Below, one piece after another: positions 51,615 through 61,206 of a stretch of DNA of 64,000 nucleotides (position 1 is the first letter of the stretch; each line of letters opens with the position of its first letter). Origin of the DNA: Olavius sp. associated proteobacterium Delta 1 (GTDB lineage Bacteria; Desulfobacterota; Desulfobacteria; Desulfobacterales; JAFDCJ01); contig CACVKW010000964.1 in the NCBI GenBank assembly GCA_902749685.1, positions 1-64,000 of the forward strand. The letters run 5' to 3'. The notes under the pieces are model-generated. The model saw only the letters and a list, made by a program, of their open reading frames with translations, searched no databases and was not told the DNA's origin. The translations under genes were made by a program, and so were the position numbers.

Positions 51615-52943
51615 ATGAGTAAATCAGTGGTTGCCATCGTCCGTTACGAGAAATCAAAAGATTCCCTACGCAAAAGCGTTGAGCTTTCCCACGGTCTGGA
51701 TCACCTGCCGGACAGGGCCAAAGTGTTTATTAAACCCAACATCGTTTTCTGGACCAAAGCGGTTGCTTTTCCCAAGTGGGGCGTTATCACCACCTCCCGG
51801 GTGGTGGAGGATATGATTGTTATTCTCAAGGAGCGTGGCATCGATGACATCACCATCGGCGAAGGGACCGTTACCATGAGTCCCAAGGACCTGGCAACAC
51901 CGGCCCATGCTTTTGAAACCCTTGGTTACGGGAAGTTGAAACATAAATACGGCATTAAATACATGAATATTTTTGAACGGCCTTTTAAAAAGGTAGATCT
52001 CGGCGACGGTGTCGAGGTCCGTTTCAATACCGATGTTCTCGAAAGCGATTTTGTGGTGGATTTACCGGTGATGAAAGCCCACAATCAAACCGTGGTCAGC
52101 TTAGGGATTAAAAATTTAAAAGGATTGATTGACATCCCCTCGCGCAAGAAGTGCCACAACATGACTCCCGGCAGGGATCTGCATTTCTGGGTGTCCAAAC
52201 TGGCAGACAAAATGCCCCCGATATTTACGCTTATCGACGGTATTTTTACAAACGAGAGAGGTCCCGGTCCGGACGGCAAATTGCACCGAACCAATCTGCT
52301 GGTGGCATCGGCCGACATCCTGTCAGCCGATCTGGTTGGTGCCGGAATTTTAGGATATCAACCCGAACAGGTGCCGCACCTGATGCATGCGGCCGAACAC
52401 CGCAGTCGCCCCTGGGATTTTTCGGACATCGAAGTCGTTGGCGAACGCATCGAAGACGTGAAACGGCCGCACGAATATGATTTTACCTACAGTGAAACCG
52501 ATGAAGTCATACTCCCCACTCCGCTGGCAAAACAAGGAATTAAAGGTGTTTTTTACCACAAATACGATTTGTCCATGTGCACCTATTGTTCCGGTGTCAA
52601 CGGGCTGATGATCTCTGCTATTCGGTTTGCCTGGCAGGGAAAACCCTTTGATGATGTGGAGATTCTGACCGGTAAATCCATGCAGCCGACACCCGGTAAG
52701 AAAAAAACGATTTTAATGGGCAAATGCATTTACCAGGCCCATAAAGACAACCCCGATATCCAGGAGGCGATACCCATCAAGGGCTGTCCGCCGAAACCCG
52801 AAGAAATGCTAAAGGCTTTGCACAAAGCCGGCATTGAGGCCGATGCGGGGTTGTTTGAAAACATCGATCACCTGCCCGGATTTTACATGGGCCGGTACCA
52901 GGACAAACCCGAGTTTGATGAGGGGTTTTTCAGGGTTGAGTAG
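51615..52943 (+). CDS. DUF362-domain protein
   Basis: The protein has 442 residues. The N half carries the DUF362 pattern: FIKPNIVF, a GEGTV turn, FVVDLPVMKAHNQTVVSLGIKNLKGLI. The C-terminal part has a Cys-pair (CTYCSG) and no complete ferredoxin motif. DUF362 proteins are common in anaerobes, often beside redox genes; function is unsettled. An AAGGAGG site is 7 bases upstream. It is the second gene of a two-gene unit with the amidohydrolase and ends at a terminator hairpin. Confidence 0.88.
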   Translation: MSKSVVAIVRYEKSKDSLRKSVELSHGLDHLPDRAKVFIKPNIVFWTKAVAFPKWGVITTSRVVEDMIVILKERGIDDITIGEGTVTMSPKDLATPAHAFETLGYGKLKHKYGIKYMNIFERPFKKVDLGDGVEVRFNTDVLESDFVVDLPVMKAHNQTVVSLGIKNLKGLIDIPSRKKCHNMTPGRDLHFWVSKLADKMPPIFTLIDGIFTNERGPGPDGKLHRTNLLVASADILSADLVGAGILGYQPEQVPHLMHAAEHRSRPWDFSDIEVVGERIEDVKRPHEYDFTYSETDEVILPTPLAKQGIKGVFYHKYDLSMCTYCSGVNGLMISAIRFAWQGKPFDDVEILTGKSMQPTPGKKKTILMGKCIYQAHKDNPDIQEAIPIKGCPPKPEEMLKALHKAGIEADAGLFENIDHLPGFYMGRYQDKPEFDEGFFRVE

Positions 52944-53001
52944 TTGTCAAAGTAGCCTTTGTCCTGAATAACTTCCAGCATAATCGGGAAAACAGATTTT
53001 T

Positions 53002-53030
53002 AAAAAGCGTTATTCTGCGGTTCGCTTTTT
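53002..53030. terminator. Bidirectional terminator between convergent genes
   Basis: AAAAAGCG (53002-53009) pairs with CGCTTTTT (53023-53030). T runs occur on both strands. It serves the DUF362 gene (plus) and the YkgJ-like gene (minus). Confidence 0.65.
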
Positions 53031-53053
53031 ATACGAGGCCACCGCCCCATCCG

Positions 53054-53737
53054 CTATACTTTAATTTCTCTTAGCTCCTGCAGAACCGGTTCCATTTTCG
53101 TGCGGTGCTCGGGTGGGATCATCAGCACTTCCAGCGGTTGATTGGGAATCAGTTTGTTGGCACTGCAGTGCAGGGCGCTGCTGCAATAAGCCTTCCGGTT
53201 TTTGTCCACCGACATTGCCTGCAAAATGTCTACCAGATTGCCGCTGCAGCCATCGGCATCAATATGCTCGATGGTTTGTAAAAATACGGTGTTGACCGAT
53301 AAAACAAAGTCATCAATTTCGGCATAGCCTTTTTCAGCGCAATTGTGACGGGATACCAGGCAGCGGCAGCCATACGGCCGCAACTCAAAAATCGGGCATT
53401 TGTGATCCGATAAAAGCGGGCAGGCCGGCAGATCCAGGTTGTCTGCTTCTTCCGGCGGGTCGACGCCTTGGGCACAAAGCTGAGCCAGACGGTTGGTCGT
53501 TATCTGGGGCCGCAGGCGTTTTATTTGCGAAGCGGATTGGATATTTTGGATGACATCGGTGTTGGTGTCCGAGGTCAAGCGGTCAATAATTTTATATCCT
53601 TCAAGGGTGGTTAAGGTCACACCGGAGGTACAACAATGATCACAGTATTTTTTGCAGGCCAAATCCAGCGAGTCGACAAAATTATCATAAATTGAATAGA
53701 TTTGATCCAGTATCTTTAATTTTGAAGTGATATCCAT
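53054..53737 (-). CDS. YkgJ-family cysteine-cluster protein
   Basis: The protein has 227 residues with a compact set of cysteines: CKKYCDHCC near 29-36, CPLLSDHKCPIFELRPYGCRC near 105-125, and C near 138 and 160. The family (PF03692) probably binds zinc or an iron-sulfur cluster; function unknown. It starts 14 bases after the stop of the glycosyltransferase gene and is likely read with it. Confidence 0.82.
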   Translation of the reverse strand: MDITSKLKILDQIYSIYDNFVDSLDLACKKYCDHCCTSGVTLTTLEGYKIIDRLTSDTNTDVIQNIQSASQIKRLRPQITTNRLAQLCAQGVDPPEEADNLDLPACPLLSDHKCPIFELRPYGCRCLVSRHNCAEKGYAEIDDFVLSVNTVFLQTIEHIDADGCSGNLVDILQAMSVDKNRKAYCSSALHCSANKLIPNQPLEVLMIPPEHRTKMEPVLQELREIKV

Positions 53738-53751
53738 AAATTTCTCCTAAT

Positions 53752-54690
53752 TCAGGAATTCCTGTAGAAAGCCTCGAGCACCCTTTGCGGACTGGTGCCC
53801 GCCAAACACTGCGGATCATCGCAATTGGCCGGCTCGGTTTCAAAACACGGGCGGCATTGCAGACCCGGCCGCACGATTTGTACTGCCCGACCAACCGGTG
53901 CCCATCGACCGGGGTCAGCCGGACCGAATATGACGGTTGTCGGCAGGCCCAAATAAGCCGCCAGGTGGCTGGCGCCGGAGTCGTTGCCGATATAGCCGCC
54001 GGCTGATTTGAGCAAAACTACCAGCTCCGCCAGGTCGTCCAGTACGTGAACCAATCGATCCGGCTGCTGCAGTTCTTCCGCCAGACTTTCTTCAGCCGGA
54101 CCCAGCACAAATTCCGGCTTCAATCCATCGGCTCTCAAGGCGGCTTCCACCTGAAGGAAATGGGAAACCGGCCAGCGTTTGCGGATGCTGCCGGCACCGG
54201 GATGCAGCAATATTTTATGGGGGGCTCGCGGTGGATCACGGCGCACCGGAAGCGGGATATCAGCAAGCGTTGCATCTGCTTTTTTTATCAGGCCGCACTT
54301 TAAAATATTCTGCAGTACGAATTTTGCCACATGGATGCGCTGGTGAACAGAAGGCTTGGGAGGCAGGCGGCAGCTTAAATTTGCATTGATCCTGTTGATG
54401 GACTGCTCCAGATCTTCGGACTCAGTAAATAAAATGATATTGTCATATTGTTCTAAAATGGCTTTTATTTTGGGATCCGTTTGATCGCTGAAAAGCGATG
54501 CAAAATAAGCGGCCTCGGCCGGAAACCAGTTTTCAGTCAGGCCCAGCGCCCCGGCCAGTTTCCCCAGCTGGTTCTGGCAGAGCACCTCAATCGGTTTATA
54601 ATACTGTTGCAGGCGGATGATGGCTGGAAACGTCAGAATGAAATCCCCCAGAGCACCCTGGTGGATAATGAGAAGGCTTGCATCTGGCAT
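53752..54690 (-). CDS. Glycosyltransferase family 9 (heptosyltransferase-like)
   Basis: The protein has 312 residues and the two-domain GT9 form: GALGDFILTFPAI at the start, then HPGAGSIRKRWPVSHF (near 167), GNDSGASHLAAYLGLPTTVIFGPADPGRWAP (near 235), which holds the donor site. It most likely adds a sugar (heptose-like) to lipopolysaccharide core. The C-terminal region has CRPCFETEPANCDDPQCL, typical of the family. A palindrome lies upstream at 54751-54766. Confidence 0.92.
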   Translation of the reverse strand: MPDASLLIIHQGALGDFILTFPAIIRLQQYYKPIEVLCQNQLGKLAGALGLTENWFPAEAAYFASLFSDQTDPKIKAILEQYDNIILFTESEDLEQSINRINANLSCRLPPKPSVHQRIHVAKFVLQNILKCGLIKKADATLADIPLPVRRDPPRAPHKILLHPGAGSIRKRWPVSHFLQVEAALRADGLKPEFVLGPAEESLAEELQQPDRLVHVLDDLAELVVLLKSAGGYIGNDSGASHLAAYLGLPTTVIFGPADPGRWAPVGRAVQIVRPGLQCRPCFETEPANCDDPQCLAGTSPQRVLEAFYRNS

Positions 54691-54750
54691 GGTGAACTCG
54701 CTTCATCCTGGCCAGATCCTGCCGCGGCGGGACCTGGCATCCGGTTGCAG

Positions 54751-54766
54751 GTTCAATTTTGAACCG
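54751..54766. promoter_or_regulatory. Palindrome GGTTCAA-TT-TTGAACC upstream of the GT9 gene
   Basis: A 7-bp inverted repeat with a 2-base centre, 60-75 bases before the glycosyltransferase start. Its half site resembles the GTTCAAA half site of the distal operator at 50372, but spacing differs by two bases, so it may not bind the same protein. Confidence 0.4.
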
Positions 54767-54822
54767 AGTAATTTCAATTCAATCACCTCTATCAACCCAT
54801 TAAACTAATCAACTGAATCAAC

Positions 54823-56229
54823 TTATAGGCTTGGCCATGCATCGTTCCAGGGACGTATCTGTTCATAGGCGTAGGCCGCCTGGAGCACCAGATCATCGCG
54901 GTATCTGGGGCCGATAATCTGTAGACCCGCCGGCAGTCCGTTGACCGTAAAACCGGCCCGAACAGTGGCGGCCGGGTGGCCCGTAAGATTGAAGGGGTAG
55001 GTAAAGGCCACGGCATCCAGCAGGTTGATCGGATACCCGTCGATTTCGTCCGGCGGCGGTCCTTTGGCCGCAAAGGCTTCGGTGGGCATGGTCGGCGTCA
55101 GCAGGAGGTCGAATTTGGTGAAAAACCCGGCCAGGGTATCGTTGAGTTTTGCCCGGGCTTTCTGGATTGCGATAAAGTCGTGCACCGACAGTTTTTTCGC
55201 CTGATCCAGCTCATTGACCAGCGTTCTTCCCATTTCGGAACGGATATCATCCAGCTGATGGTGAATAATGGCATACAACTCGTAGGTCATCAGTTTAGAC
55301 CAGGCATCATCCACCCTGGGGAATTTTCCCTGCCAGATTTCCACGGTATGCCCCAGGTCTTCGAAGGCCTTCAGGGCCCGATCCACAGCGACTGCGACAT
55401 CTTTTTGTACCCGGACATATCCCAGGTCGGGGCTGAAGCCGATTTTCAAATTTGTGGGCAGTTTCTCCAGGCAACCTGCATAAGACAGGTTCGGATGCGG
55501 TAAAGAATCCGGATCCGCCGGGTGATATCCTGTCCCGCAATCCAGATACAGCGCCGCATCGGTGACGGTGCGGCTCAATGGGCCCAAATGCCAGGTGCGC
55601 GACATGTGAAGTGCGGGCAGCGGCCCCAGGGGGATTCGTCCGTAGGAGGGTTTCAAACCAAAACACCCGCAATAGCTGGCCGGAATGCGGATGGATCCGC
55701 CGGCATCCGAACCTGTGGCTAACGGAACCATGCAGCCGGCGACTGCGGCAGCAGCCCCTCCGCTGGAGCCGCCCGGGGTGCGCGCCGGATTCCAGGGGTT
55801 TCCGGTCACGCCGTAAAGCCGGTTTTTGGTAAAGCCCGTAAAACCAAATTCCGGCGTGTTGGTTTTGCCGACCACAATTGCACCGGCCGCCCTGAGGCGG
55901 GCTACCTGAACCGAATCATTTTCTACCAAATTGCACTTAAAGGGTATCGATCCAAAGCTGGTGACCATCCCGCAGGTGTCTTCCATATCTTTAACGCCAA
56001 TGGGAATGCCGGCCAGCGGACCGGGATCTATTCCGGCGGCAATCTTTTCAGCCAGAACTTTGGCTTCCTCGAGTGCGCCATCAGCCCGCAAAGCCACAAA
56101 GGCATTGATGGATGGATTCACGGCCTCGATCCTGCGCAGGGTCGCATCGATCAGTTCCACGGGTGAGAGATCCTTGCGGCGTATTAGTTTTGCAAGTTCT
56201 ATCGCCGGCTTTCGAAAAAGAGATTGCAT
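54823..56229 (-). CDS. Amidase, amidase-signature family
   Basis: The protein has 468 residues and the amidase signature: Lys in GVKDMED (near 79), the serine cluster GGSSGGAAAAVA (near 153), and the nucleophile in GSDAGGSIRIPAS (near 178). All three catalytic residues are present. It hydrolyses an amide; possible roles run from nitrile or aryl amide breakdown to GatA-type activity, but GatB and GatC are absent here so GatA is not favoured. It stands in the minus-strand series with DUF89 and GT9 but has 110- to 130-base gaps. Confidence 0.9.
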   Translation of the reverse strand: MQSLFRKPAIELAKLIRRKDLSPVELIDATLRRIEAVNPSINAFVALRADGALEEAKVLAEKIAAGIDPGPLAGIPIGVKDMEDTCGMVTSFGSIPFKCNLVENDSVQVARLRAAGAIVVGKTNTPEFGFTGFTKNRLYGVTGNPWNPARTPGGSSGGAAAAVAGCMVPLATGSDAGGSIRIPASYCGCFGLKPSYGRIPLGPLPALHMSRTWHLGPLSRTVTDAALYLDCGTGYHPADPDSLPHPNLSYAGCLEKLPTNLKIGFSPDLGYVRVQKDVAVAVDRALKAFEDLGHTVEIWQGKFPRVDDAWSKLMTYELYAIIHHQLDDIRSEMGRTLVNELDQAKKLSVHDFIAIQKARAKLNDTLAGFFTKFDLLLTPTMPTEAFAAKGPPPDEIDGYPINLLDAVAFTYPFNLTGHPAATVRAGFTVNGLPAGLQIIGPRYRDDLVLQAAYAYEQIRPWNDAWPSL

Positions 56230-56341
56230 AACATATAATCCTTTGTTTTGATCAGGTCCTTAGCAATACGATATCGGCATTTTATTTTCGATGCTGATAC
56301 TGGAATTCTAGTTCCATTTTAGAATATACAAGGCGCCTCAG

Positions 56342-57220
56342 TCATTTCCCTTCTTTCCATAAAGCCATGAAGCTGTTGAGCGGGGCCTGGATATAGTTTT
56401 GAATGGGCTCACACTTTACCTTGAATAGATAAAAACTCGGCGCCGGGAGACTTTTGGGATAAAGGGTCTCAAAATTTGCCATACCTTTTGAGATAATAAG
56501 ATCGGCCGACGCGAAAAGGTCTAAAAATTCCATGGAAACATTGTCCCAATCAATGCCCGCACCATCCGTACCCGTATCGGCCACCACATCAAACCTGTCC
56601 TCCAATTTGGCGGATAGCAATTCCGCCCGGGTCAGGTCGTTGAGAGAGGGACCGCCTTTGACCACCAGATATAATCGCCGGCAATATTGCTTTAGGTAAT
56701 CATAAAAAGGTATATCGAAATATATTTCACCGGCATTGTCAGTGAGATATAAAACCCGCAGCGGTTTATTTGCTACGAAGGTTTCGAGTTGATCCAGGTT
56801 GTCGCTATAAAAGGAGATGCCGTTGTTAAATTGATGAGGGATATCGGCCAGGGCTTGTGTGGGGTTATGAAAAAAATCCAGACTGTTTCCAAGCGCGGCC
56901 AAACTGGCGTGCGATCGCAGATTATCCGCTAAATTATTTTTCAGTAGCGAAAATATTTCTCGGGCCTGGGCCATTTCACGGGACTTGAAGTCCGTATAGG
57001 GATCCTCCATGCGGGTCAGTTGCCGGAGTTCCCTGAGAATTCGATTGGCTATCTGGGGCGAATTCGATTCGTTATCCACTGCATCCTTGAGGATAACCCG
57101 GCTAATACGCTCAGCTTCCTCGATCAGACTCGGATTTTCAGAATCTGCCATCGTGATCACATCTTTGGCCATTGAAATCAGGCAGTCGATACATTGGGGA
57201 ATCGGTTGAAGTGGCCTCAT
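56342..57220 (-). CDS. DUF89/ARMT1-like protein (metal-dependent damage-control phosphatase fold)
   Basis: The protein has 292 residues. ATG at 57220 (MRPLQPIPQCIDC) follows AAGGAA 8 bases upstream; a start 13 codons earlier is possible but lacks a site. It has the family's Asp/Asn motif region: LYLTDNAGEIYFD (near 175), with VVKGGPSLNDLT and ADTGTDGAGID. These proteins remove phosphate from damaged metabolites. The N-terminal CxxC (CIDC) is typical of the bacterial subgroup. No partner is evident. Confidence 0.88.
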   Translation of the reverse strand: MRPLQPIPQCIDCLISMAKDVITMADSENPSLIEEAERISRVILKDAVDNESNSPQIANRILRELRQLTRMEDPYTDFKSREMAQAREIFSLLKNNLADNLRSHASLAALGNSLDFFHNPTQALADIPHQFNNGISFYSDNLDQLETFVANKPLRVLYLTDNAGEIYFDIPFYDYLKQYCRRLYLVVKGGPSLNDLTRAELLSAKLEDRFDVVADTGTDGAGIDWDNVSMEFLDLFASADLIISKGMANFETLYPKSLPAPSFYLFKVKCEPIQNYIQAPLNSFMALWKEGK

Positions 57221-57545
57221 AGATAAATTCCTTTTCAGGCGGACTCGCAAAAACGTCAAGTTTAGTTATTTTAAATGGTTTGTCAACAAGTTGTGTAAAA
57301 ATTTTATTGCACGCCTAAAAAATATTGAATTTACAATACCTGAAGCGCATGGCAGATAGAAAATTTATACATAAAAATATTTTGAAAAAATAGATACTTG
57401 AATTTTAGCGCAACAATCATCGCTCCAAGTTAATTTCGGTAACTTGGCCTCGAACTTTTCCAAGGATTATTTGCGTGTAAAATTCAGGTACTGAAATAAT
57501 TGTTGTCAGCCAAGATATCCATCATCCCCTCAAAAGGAGCCTGTC
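57221..57545. other. 325-bp AT-rich divergent intergenic region
   Basis: This lies between the divergent DUF89 and AsmA genes. It is AT-rich and shows no repeat array. AAAGGAGC 7 bases before the AsmA start is the only clear site. Confidence 0.5.
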
Positions 57546-59558
57546 ATGGGTTTGGTAAAAATTTTGAAACGGACTGCTCTGATAATCGGATCGCTGGTGG
57601 TACTGGTTGTAATGGTTCTGGCGATCATTCTGACTGTCGGGATTTCAATTAATGTTGACGGAATTCGAGCCCGGGTGGAGGACGCGGCAACCGAGGCGCT
57701 TGGCAGAAAAGTAAGCATCGATGGGCACCTTGCGGTTGATCTGAGTTTTCGGACGGCTCTTGAGGTGGACGGCCTGAAGATTGCCAATCCGTCTCCTTGG
57801 GATAGTGAAAATTTTATCAAAGTTAATCTGTTTCGAGCCCAGATCCGGATTCTGCCGTTGCTGCGCAGCAGAATTCATATCCAGGAAATAACAGCAAACG
57901 GGATTGATGTCGATCTTGAGCTCAAGTCCGACGGGCAGAAAAACTGGTTGTTTGATGTCTCGCGGGAAAATAACAGCAGCCCAACGGCGTCAACTGACAG
58001 CGGTCAATCCATCAGTATTGATCTCGTTGAGGTTGAAGAATTTTCGCTGGAGCAGCTGACCATATCATTTCGTGACTACGAATCGAACCAGAGTTATGAT
58101 TTTGAGCTGACTTCCATGCAGGGATCAGCCGTCGCGGATGAGCCTTTAAAAATAGACATTGATGGCGCCCTACAAAATCAGCGTTACTATATTTCAATCA
58201 GTGGTGATCCGATCGGTGAATTATTCAAACCCACCCAGTCATGGCACCTGGATGCATCGGCTGAGATGGCCGGGGTCATCCTGAACGTGCGCGGTCAGGC
58301 TGAAAGACCGCTGGAAGGCAAAGGTTTTGATTTTTTTGTCAAATTGAACGGAGACCGTTTGGGCAAACTGGCAGAAATGATTGGATCGACACTGCCGCCG
58401 GTCGGCGCTTTTCAATTGGCTGCGCGCCTGAATGAGACCGAAACGGGATACGCTTTATCCAAGCTAAAGGGTAATCTGGGCCAGACCGCTTTTGACGGTA
58501 AGCTGGACGTCGACCTGTCCGGCGACAAACCGGTAGTCCTGGCCGAGCTCAATGTGCCGGTCGTTGATGCCGAACCCCTGCTGTCGATTTCCGGCAAGAG
58601 CTCGCAGCCGATTGAAAATCAGGATGTCGCCGCCTCGGATGCGGCATTGCAGGAATTAAGTGAACTGGCTATTTCGCTGGCCACATTGAATGAAGTTGAC
58701 GCCGATATCGAGCTCAAATTAGAGCGGGTCTGAATGCGCCGGGTGACATTCACGATGCCTCCCTGAAGGTCAGCATCCATGAGGGTGCGCTCGCAGCGCC
58801 GATGCAGGTGACCTTTGCCGATGTCGCTTTTCACGGGAATCTTGATCTTAAAAAATACAATAATACGCCTGGATTTTTGTTAAATCTGAGGGCCGAGCAG
58901 ACGGATCTGGGAAACCTGGCATTGGTTTTTACCGATACTGAAGGTGTTGCAGTTCATCTAAAATCGTTTGAATTCAACCTGGGCCAAACCGGAATTTGAC
59001 ATGGGCGGCTGGCTTAGTCTCGATATCGACCTCGAGTCCCGGGCTCAAAGCCTAGATACAATTATGCACCATGCCAACGGGTATATTGACTTTGCGATCG
59101 TGCCGCACGATTTTGAAGCCGGGTTGTTCGAGCTTTGGGCGGTTAATCTTCTGGCGGCGCCGCCTAAGGTGGATTCCGAGGAAACTTCCGTCGTCAACTG
59201 TGCCGTGTTTCAATTCGACATCAAGGACGGTAAGATGAAGGAGAATGCGATTTTTGCCGACACCACAAAAATGCAGGTGGGCGGCAAGGCCAAAGTCAAT
59301 CTTAAGACCCGGGAGGTATATCTGGCCATGGCTCCCAAGGCCAAAAAGGCTGAATTCTTCAGCCTGGCCACCCCGATCCAGGTCAAAGGAACTTTTACCA
59401 ACTATAAGATCGGTGTGCAACCAGGGGGATTGTTAGGCACAGCCGTCCGATTTATTACCAGTCCCTTCGTTGTGCCGATCCAGCGGGTATTCACCGAACG
59501 AGCGGCTGCGGACGGCAAGGCTGCCTGTTCGGCGGCCATGCACCGTTGGCATGAATGA
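57546..59558 (+). pseudogene. AsmA-family protein gene with two compensating frameshifts
   Basis: If repaired it would give about 670 residues, normal for AsmA: helix at about 10-30, a long beta-rich periplasmic body, and a C-terminal AsmA domain (KARVDLKTREVYLAMAPKAK-like region). The first part runs 57546-58733, stopping at LKLERV. The sequence then continues in another frame (LNAPGDIHDASLKVS) to 58999, and returns to the first frame (FDMGGWLSLD) to 59558. A one-base deletion near 58727 and a one-base insertion near 58992 explain this. Either two assembly errors or a decaying gene. AsmA proteins carry lipids to the outer membrane. The start ATG follows AAAGGAGC. Confidence 0.85.
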
Positions 59559-59578
59559 AATTGGCGCATATATAATTT

Positions 59579-59601
59579 GGAAGTCGGAATGCGGAAGCGT
59601 G
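59579..59601. repeat. Short heptamer array, unit GGAAGTC
   Basis: GGAAGTC, GGAATGC, GGAAGCG just after the AsmA stop. The unit matches that at 2475-2543. The following 200 bases show no gene. Confidence 0.5.
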
Positions 59602-59802
59602 AAAAAAAAGAAGGTGAGTAGATCAGAAGGTGCGAAGGTGGGCTAAGGATTGATTCGATTGCGAATTTTGGACTACAATTAATGTAATCTATCCACCTGG
59701 TGGGGTGTCAGCTGACTGGCCCCGGCAACCGTTAACACTTACCTCCTCAACCTCCAGTACACTGTCTAAATTATATAATATGTAAACAACCTGCCCATCA
59801 TG

Positions 59803-61061
59803 CTAGCAGTATACTGAAGACAAATCGTAGTTTTCGATGTAGCTGGAAAACCGTTCTCGGATTTGATCGGCTTCGAGTCCAAACTGAGAAAGAGTATAGT
59901 GATGGTGTTGCGGCCGTTTTTTCTTTGAAGCCATCGAATTGATTTTTAATGATTTTGTCCAGGCTTCAATCCCGTCCATTCTGATAATATTCTGAATTTG
60001 ATCAATGACTGAAAGGGAATCTTTTTCAGATCCGGGTAACGAATATCGATGATTTGATTTGCTTTGGCTGTTTGGCGAGCCTTTAGTCCGCGATTTAATC
60101 CGGCTTCGTCGTAATTCAGCCAGAACTCTCCAAGTGCTGCATCATCAATGCTTTGACAAAATGGCGCACGCGCTGCTGCGGCCAGGCTGCACACCGACGG
60201 GATAGATTGACAGGGGTCGCGATGAAGCTGGATGACGGTGGCATCCGGAAATGTTTTTAACAGGGTCTCCAGGTGCCAGAGGTGATAGGGCCACTTCAGC
60301 ACCCATCGCCGCCCGGGCCGCAGCCAGTTCAGCAACTGGAGCTGGATTTTAAAAAAGTCGTAGCCATGTTGAATCCCGTGATCCAGCAGCCACCAGGCAA
60401 ACCCTTTGGCTTCAGTCATAAAAAAAGAAGTGGTTCCGGCGCAGGCTTTGTCGAACAGATGCAGGCACTCTTCGGGCCTTTCGGCCTCCGGGGCATGGAT
60501 GGCACTGAAGCCCGGTGCCAGGTAGCCGTGAATTTTGCCTGCCAGCTTGACCCTGCGAATTTGCCGGTTGGGATCTGCGGTCCTGGGATCGAGGGTGGGG
60601 CAGGGATGGCGCAGTTCCCAGAAAAGCGGCGCCCGCAGGTCCGGATGAAGCGCAAACAGGTTGTGAAGATGGGTGGTGCCGCTTCGATACCAGCCGGTAA
60701 TGAAAATCGGTTTTTGAATCTTTTGTTGGTTAATTTCCGGGTAGCGTTTTAATACTTCAATTATCCGCTGGCGGCTGCCAAGATTTCCAATCAGAAATTG
60801 ACGGAGGCTGTACCGGCCGAAAAAAGTAAGCTCACCTTCCTGATTCACCGAATCCAGCAATGCCGTCAAGGCCTCATGCAACCAGGGATCCCCCCAATCG
60901 GTGAGAGCAGTTTTGCGACCGGCAGTCTCGAGCAAATCTTCGCTTTGCAACGATACCACACGACCAAAAACAGGCATCGATCTCCGGGCGATGCTGTTCC
61001 CCAGCCGAATCGGCAGAGGTGCATACGGCCCGTCAAATGTGATTTGCTGTTTAGGTCTCAT
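59803..61061 (-). pseudogene. Sulfotransferase-family gene with a C-terminal frameshift
   Basis: The repaired protein has about 419 residues. The 5' PAPS-binding motif is GWYRSGTTHLHNLF (near 125) and the 3' part HRDPCQSIPSVCSLA (near 268), as in the PF13469 sulfotransferases. The uncorrected frame stops at 59946. Adding one A to the A5 run (60022-60026, minus strand) lets the frame continue as KKDSLSVIDQIQNIIRM and on to a typical C terminus, HHHYTLSQFGLEADQIRERF, ending at 59803. Thus a homopolymer deletion has split the gene. Start ATG 61061 is preferred to a GTG at 61082 inside a repeat. It would sulfate a small molecule or glycan. Confidence 0.85.
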
Positions 61062-61077
61062 CTCATAAATACAATTA

Positions 61078-61183
61078 TTCACCGCTGAGCCGCAAAGAAC
61101 GCAGTCCGCCGGAGGCGGATTTCATTTGCCTCTGAGAGGGAGGCAAATGAAAAATAATCGCTCGTTGCGTTCTTGGCGGTGAA
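61078..61183. repeat. Multi-hairpin repeat between sulfotransferase and kinase genes
   Basis: Outer arms TTCACCGC (61078-61085) and GCGGTGAA (61176-61183), with AAGAACGCA and TGCGTTCTT inside them. Internal hairpins: TCCGCC-GGA-GGCGGA (61105-61119) and a perfect 13-bp stem TTTCATTTGCCTC (61120-61132) with GAGGCAAATGAAA (61140-61152). No gene is seen within. Confidence 0.8.
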
Positions 61184-61206
61184 CTATTACCATTTTTTAA
61201 TTAGCA

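Noticed and set aside
54721-54740. Sigma-54 promoter (TGGCATCCGGTTGCA) near the GT9 gene
   Set aside because: The GG and GC have 9 bases between them rather than 10, and it faces away from the gene.
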